Shown here piece after piece: positions 60,391 to 64,000 of a stretch of DNA of 64,000 nt (its first letter is position 1; each line of letters opens with the position of its first letter). A model generated the notes under the pieces. The model worked only from the letters and a program-made list of their open reading frames with translations. It was not told the origin of the DNA and did no database searches. This DNA is from Roseofilum halophilum BLCC-M91 (lineage in GTDB: Bacteria; Cyanobacteriota; Cyanobacteriia; Cyanobacteriales; Desertifilaceae). The stretch spans positions 1-64,000 of the forward strand of contig NZ_JAQPOK010000136.1 of NCBI RefSeq assembly GCF_030068445.1, in the 5' to 3' direction. The translations under genes were made by a program, and so were the position numbers.

Positions 60391-61359
60391 TTAGAAATTC
60401 ATTTCTGCTGCTTGGACTTTCTCCACTTGTTTCTTCTTCAGAACGAGGAAGATTTGAGTGATCATAATCAGCACTAAGAAAGCAATCATCCCTTGAATGC
60501 GAGTGGCATTTTGGAGAACGATTTCCGTATCCACTTGACCAAAACCGCCCACATTGGGATTGTTGGTTAAAGCTTGTCCGGCTTCTACTTCGTCCCCTTC
60601 AGAAACGATTAATTCGGGGCCAGCAGGAATACTGTCAACAACAGCATCTCCATCGGCTGGTTGAATGGTGACTTCATAGCCGCCATATTCGAGTTCATTA
60701 ATGCTGGCGATCGCTCCAGCTACAGAAGCAGGAACAACGGTATTGTTGGTATTGTTTCCGGCGGGATAGACTTGACCGCGACCTCGGTTTCCGCCCACAT
60801 GAACGGCATATTTACCATAGTTGATGGATTTATCCGTTTTGGGGTCAGGAGAGAGAATGGGGAAGACAATTTCTTGATGGTCTTCACCCGGAATAGGGCC
60901 AATCAGGACTACATTTTCTTGGTCTGCGGTATAGGTTTGATAATAAAGGCCTTCGGTTTCTTCTTTGAGTTCTTCAGAGATGCGATCTTCGGGCGCAAGC
61001 TTAAATCCTTCCGGCAGCATCAGGACTGCACCGACATTGAGATCCCCTTTACTACCATCACCTAAGACTTGTTGTACGCTGGTGTCGTAGGGAATTTTAA
61101 CGACGGCTTTGAATACAGTGTCGGGGAGGACGGAGTGGGGCACTTCCACTTCAGTGGGTTTGGCTCCGAGGTGGCAGTTGGCGCAGACAATGCGGCCGGT
61201 AGCTTCACGGGGGGTTATGGGAGCGGTTTCTTGGGCCCAAAAGGGGTAGGCTGCTGCGGGTTGGGGGTTAATGAGATCGGAGGCGGCAAAGATAGAGATG
61301 GCCGCGATCGCCACTAACACCAACCTGCGCCATGTTGCTAAAACAGAACAGTATTTCAT
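60391..61359 (-). CDS. petA: Cytochrome f precursor
   Basis: 322 residues. Haem-bearing subunit of the cytochrome b6f complex, passing electrons from the Rieske protein to plastocyanin or cytochrome c6. A signal peptide spans about 1-37; the mature N-terminus is YPFWAQE, whose Tyr is the unusual axial haem ligand. The c-type haem site is CANCH. A small domain follows, then a C-terminal membrane anchor (about 287-306, [17 protein letters not shown]). It is 51 bp downstream of petC, the usual petCA operon. Confidence 0.97.
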   Translation of the reverse strand: MKYCSVLATWRRLVLVAIAAISIFAASDLINPQPAAAYPFWAQETAPITPREATGRIVCANCHLGAKPTEVEVPHSVLPDTVFKAVVKIPYDTSVQQVLGDGSKGDLNVGAVLMLPEGFKLAPEDRISEELKEETEGLYYQTYTADQENVVLIGPIPGEDHQEIVFPILSPDPKTDKSINYGKYAVHVGGNRGRGQVYPAGNNTNNTVVPASVAGAIASINELEYGGYEVTIQPADGDAVVDSIPAGPELIVSEGDEVEAGQALTNNPNVGGFGQVDTEIVLQNATRIQGMIAFLVLIMITQIFLVLKKKQVEKVQAAEMNF

Positions 61360-61410
61360 CAGTTATGAACAGGATGTAGACTTTATAAATTCAGCGCTTA
61401 AAGTGGGGAT

Positions 61411-61950
61411 TTAAGTCCACCAGGGGTCTTCGTTGGTGCGGAAGTCAGTTTCTTCCCAGTTGCTGAGAATCACTTTATCATCGGTTACGTCAGCATGGGC
61501 CAGAGCTAAGGATAGGGGAGCAGGCCCGCGAACGACTTTACCTTCCGCATTGTACTGGGAGCCATGACAAGGGCAGATAAATTTGTTTTCACTCTGATTC
61601 CAAGGCACAACGCAACCCAAGTGAGTACATACGGCGTTGAGTCCGTAGCTGGCTAAGGTTTTGTCTTGTTTAACGACTAAATAGGTGGGGTCGCCTTTGA
61701 GTCCTTGGACAAGGGAGCGATCGCCTGCGGGATGACTGGCTAAATACTCACTAGCCACCACATCATTACCGGCCGCATCCTTAGCTGTCGTCCCGCCTCC
61801 AGCACCACCAACGGAGGGAGGAATAAAATACTTGACCACCGGATAAAGTGCGCCTAAAGCCACTCCGGTTGCGGAACCAAAGGTTAAGAGGTTCATAAAT
61901 TGCCGCCGTCCCATGTTGGGGACATCTGCCGATCCAGAAGCTTGAGTCAT
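61411..61950 (-). CDS. petC: Rieske iron-sulfur protein of cytochrome b6f
   Basis: 179 residues. One N-terminal membrane helix (about 18-42, [19 protein letters not shown]), a Gly-rich hinge (GGAGGG), and a soluble Rieske domain with 2Fe-2S ligands in [10 protein letters not shown] and [12 protein letters not shown]. It accepts electrons from plastoquinol and hands them to cytochrome f, encoded next. Confidence 0.97.
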   Translation of the reverse strand: MTQASGSADVPNMGRRQFMNLLTFGSATGVALGALYPVVKYFIPPSVGGAGGGTTAKDAAGNDVVASEYLASHPAGDRSLVQGLKGDPTYLVVKQDKTLASYGLNAVCTHLGCVVPWNQSENKFICPCHGSQYNAEGKVVRGPAPLSLALAHADVTDDKVILSNWEETDFRTNEDPWWT

Positions 61951-62277
61951 CTGTCGTTTTCTTAATCAATTAACTTTTTTTAGGTGTCTGTAGGAGGCAA
62001 AGTGTGCCCCTACTCAAAGATGACCACTTACAGCGCTTCGCGCGGTAATTGGTCATGGGTAATCGGTAATGGGAAAACGTTTTTCACGCTGTCCCCATTT
62101 CTAAAATCCGCCCTTTCTGCCGACAGGCAGGGGGCTTACCTCATCAAGCGCGAAAATGGCTGTAAATTTTGGCCAATCCTCAGTTTACACTTTGTATGAG
62201 AGCATTATTACATTTTTTAACACCCGTTTGCGGTGAGTTTTGAAGAATTTTGCACTTTGAGGATCGGGAGCAGAAAA
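61951..62277. other. 327-bp divergent region with dispersed repeat
   Basis: Separates petC and the DUF3067 gene. It contains the 62044-62103 repeat, an inverted CTGCCGACAGGCAG hairpin near 62120, and AT-rich flanks that must hold promoters for both sides. No gene or RNA seen. Confidence 0.5.
62044..62103. repeat. STRR plus dispersed repeat, copy 2
   Basis: GGTAATTGGTCATGGGTAAT, then AATGGGAAAACG, TTTTTCACGCT and CCCCATTT, matching the order found at 1-65. Confidence 0.75.
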
Positions 62278-62595
62278 ATGACCGGAGAAGAGTTACAACA
62301 ATTGTTACGCAATAAATGGGGACGCTCTTACGATATGCAAATCCGTAGGAGCCAGGGGAAAATCCTGGTGCAAATTATGTGGAAATATTTGGAGCAAGCG
62401 TCTTTCCCTTGGTCTCCAGATGAATATCTGGCCCATCTGAGCCGCATTGCCCTCTATCTGCAAGACTGGGGAGCAACGGAACAATTGCGGTCTTATATTG
62501 AACAAACCAGCGATCGCCCCCGGTTGGGAAAGGCCTTGACATTGATCCTGGATTTGGGGGATCGCTCTTCTGAATGGATTTTGGAGGATTCCTAG
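62278..62595 (+). CDS. DUF3067 family protein
   Basis: 105 residues from ATG 62278. MTGEELQQLLRNKWGRSYDM, ILVQIMWKYLEQASFPWS and RPRLGKALTLILDLG match DUF3067, a small soluble protein conserved in cyanobacteria and chloroplast-bearing eukaryotes. Function unknown. The frame opens from GTG 62233, but that extension is not family-like. Confidence 0.85.
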   Translation: MTGEELQQLLRNKWGRSYDMQIRRSQGKILVQIMWKYLEQASFPWSPDEYLAHLSRIALYLQDWGATEQLRSYIEQTSDRPRLGKALTLILDLGDRSSEWILEDS

Positions 62596-62720
62596 ACCCT
62601 TGCAGCAATTTTAGAGAACTTTTGTAATGTTGTGTGAAGTTTTACGGATTAATTGCTCTAAGGCATCCTGAATCACAATACAACAGGGTAAGAGAGTTAT
62701 ATTAACCTGACTTTAAGAAG

Positions 62721-63332
62721 ATGACCATAACAACTTCTACCCCGAAACCGGAAACCCAAACCCGAACTCGCATTCTCGAAGCTGCCCAACATTTGTTTGC
62801 TCGCAAAGGCTATGATGGCACAACCACGAGGGATCTAGCTCAAGCGGCGGGGGTGGCGGAAGGGACTCTATTTCGGCATTTTAGTAATAAGAAGGCGATT
62901 TTGTTGGAAATTGCTACCCAAGGCTGGATTGATATTTTGACGGATCTGCTCACGGAGTTAAGCGAAATGGGCAGTTATCGCGATATTCCCCAGGTGATGC
63001 GACGGCGAATGATGAGTTTGCATCGCAATGGGGATCGCATGAGAGTCTGTTTTATGGAAGCTCAGTTTCATCCAGAGTTGCGCGATCGCATTCAAGGGGA
63101 TGTGATCGATAAAATGACGGATGTGGCCGAAGCATTCTTTCAAACAGCGATGGATCGGGGCGTTTATCGCCAGATGAATCCTAAAATTGTCGCCCAGGTA
63201 TTTTTGGGCATGTTTGTGATTGCCGGATTTAGCGATACAACCATTATTGAACCGGACGCTTCTCCCCAGTCCATGCGCGAAATGGCTGAAGGAATGGCGG
63301 ATATTTTTCTCCATGGTGTGTTGACGAAGTAG
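62721..63332 (+). CDS. TetR-family transcriptional regulator
   Basis: 203 residues. HTH at about 18-60 (ILEAAQHLFARKGYDGTTTR, LAQAAGVAEGTLFRHFSNK). The C-terminal ligand and dimer domain is diverse. It is convergent with the MFS transporter after a G-rich repeat; regulation of that transporter is possible but unproved. Confidence 0.9.
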   Translation: MTITTSTPKPETQTRTRILEAAQHLFARKGYDGTTTRDLAQAAGVAEGTLFRHFSNKKAILLEIATQGWIDILTDLLTELSEMGSYRDIPQVMRRRMMSLHRNGDRMRVCFMEAQFHPELRDRIQGDVIDKMTDVAEAFFQTAMDRGVYRQMNPKIVAQVFLGMFVIAGFSDTTIIEPDASPQSMREMAEGMADIFLHGVLTK

Positions 63333-63498
63333 GGGGGAATGGGGGGATGGGGAGACACGGGGACACGGAGACGCGGGGATGGGGGGATGGGGGGACACGG
63401 AGACGCGGGGATGGGGGGATGGGGGGACACGGAGACGCGGGGATGGGGGGATGGGGGGATGGGGGGACACGGAGACGCGGAGACACGGAGACACGGGG
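63333..63498. repeat. G-rich modular repeat array
   Basis: Modules of ACACGGAGACGCGG followed by two or three GGGATGG-type units repeat three to four times; the strand is almost free of C and T. Several G-runs of four to six could form quadruplexes. Long open frames in both directions are low-complexity artefacts. It separates the convergent tetR and MFS genes. Confidence 0.85.
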
Positions 63499-63519
63499 AA
63501 ATTACCTTTTGCCTATTCC

Positions 63520-64000
63520 CTACTCCCTATTCCCAAGAGAGCGCAAGATCCAGATACCGAGGAGAGTGCTGAAGGCGATCGCCAGCCAAAACCCATCGAT
63601 GATGATCCGAGACTGGTCTAAAACCCATCCTCCCAAAGGGGGGCCGATCAGATAGCCAATGGCCCAACATTGGGCATTAATAGCTAAATAGGTTCCCCTT
63701 AAGTCTTCTGGAGCGAAATCGACTACCAGCGCCGAGGCGGAAGGGGTATATAGGGCTGTGGCAACAGCGACCCCTGCTAAAGCACTAATGGCCCAAAATA
63801 AGGCCCCTTGAGAAACTCCACCGGTAATCCACACCAGGAGGAAACTGCCGCTCCAAACCGATAGGGATAGCATTAACCCTTGGGGACGACTCCAACGGTT
63901 TAAGGTGCGAGCGATGGGGAGCTGACAGAGGGCTAAAAAGGCAATTTGCCCGGTAAATAAGCCGCTAATGATGGCGGGAGAAAAGCCCCCGGAGGCTAAA
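63520..64000 (-). CDS. MFS transporter, 5' end beyond the window
   Basis: The C-terminal about 160 residues of a major facilitator permease. The frame continues through position 64000 without a stop (upstream residues read LASGGFSPAIISGLFTGQ), so the start is outside. Visible membrane segments include FLLVWITGGVSQG and an NAQCWAIGYLIGPPLGGW helix. The motif DFAPEDLRGTYLAINAQ fits drug-exporter-type MFS proteins. Substrate unknown. Confidence 0.85.
   Translation of the reverse strand, partial: LASGGFSPAIISGLFTGQIAFLALCQLPIARTLNRWSRPQGLMLSLSVWSGSFLLVWITGGVSQGALFWAISALAGVAVATALYTPSASALVVDFAPEDLRGTYLAINAQCWAIGYLIGPPLGGWVLDQSRIIIDGFWLAIAFSTLLGIWILRSLGNRE

Noticed and set aside
62958-63655. Several overlapping proline-rich or glycine-rich frames on both strands
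   Set aside because: All are translations of the G-rich repeat array and lack any stable composition or start signal.

Overview
The window is chromosomal DNA from a cyanobacterium. The HIP1 octamer GCGATCGC is very frequent on both strands. Several genes are specific to oxygenic phototrophs: ndhH, ndhM, petC-petA and a GUN4-domain gene. Many small families are typical of cyanobacteria (DUF3318, DUF3067, DUF2256, DUF3465, DUF2232). A run of genes resembling the hormogonium-polysaccharide (hps) set suggests a filamentous, gliding organism. Heptanucleotide short tandem repeats and other interspersed repeats fill many gaps. I cannot name the genus from sequence alone.

Layout. 1-648: mosaic of interspersed repeats. 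649-2877: large RTX / Calx-beta / beta-helix surface protein. 3132-4064: ftsX, followed by a 62-bp tandem repeat array (4161-4658). 4755-9895: ndhH, a ribbon-helix-helix-like coiled-coil protein and a multi-PAS/GAF histidine kinase. 10088-20984: a type III-A CRISPR-Cas effector locus. It reads, in transcription order, csx3, Csx3-like/P-loop fusion, CARF-HEPN csx2, cas10, csm2, csm3, csm4, csm5, cas6, with a divergent WYL-type regulator. 21039-24816: a CHAT protease-FHA protein and a PP2C phosphatase. 25071-31637: housekeeping enzymes plus a one-polypeptide restriction-modification protein (C5-methyltransferase fused to a BsuBI/PstI-type nuclease). 31868-36974: a beta-lactamase-like protein, two copies of a 117-bp MITE (one splitting a DUF3465 gene), an MHS transporter, SRP RNA and two small proteins. 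37646-39277: a group 2 sigma factor behind a 670-bp leader and a secreted protein. 39365-46652: exopolysaccharide operon (hpsL, hpsN, hpsO, hpsP, deacetylase, acyltransferase). 46772-54739: ndhM, a zinc-ribbon protein, a nucleoside transporter, a DUF3318 pair, and an Hsp70-like ATPase with a long acidic partner. 55086-64000: CRP-family regulator, DUF2232, cobT, a solute-binding lipoprotein, an HTH-GUN4 fusion, petA, petC, DUF3067, TetR and a partial MFS gene.

How the genes fit together. The CRISPR locus looks like a signalling type III system. Cas10 has an intact GGDD cyclase motif but no HD-nuclease signature. A CARF-HEPN RNase would be the cyclic-oligoadenylate effector and Csx3 the ring nuclease that switches it off. 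A second Csx3-like domain has lost both catalytic metal ligands and is fused to a P-loop ATPase. No array, cas1 or cas2 is in the window, so crRNAs and spacer uptake must come from elsewhere.

The observations I consider least conventional are the paired Csx3 proteins, the HTH-GUN4 protein beside petCA, the methyltransferase-nuclease fusion, the MITE-split secreted protein, the repeated phenylalanine-glycine-type motifs in the acidic partner of the Hsp70-like ATPase, and the 11-bp direct repeats plus attenuator-like hairpin ahead of the sigma factor. All assignments are by reading translated sequence and recalling families; no database search was run.
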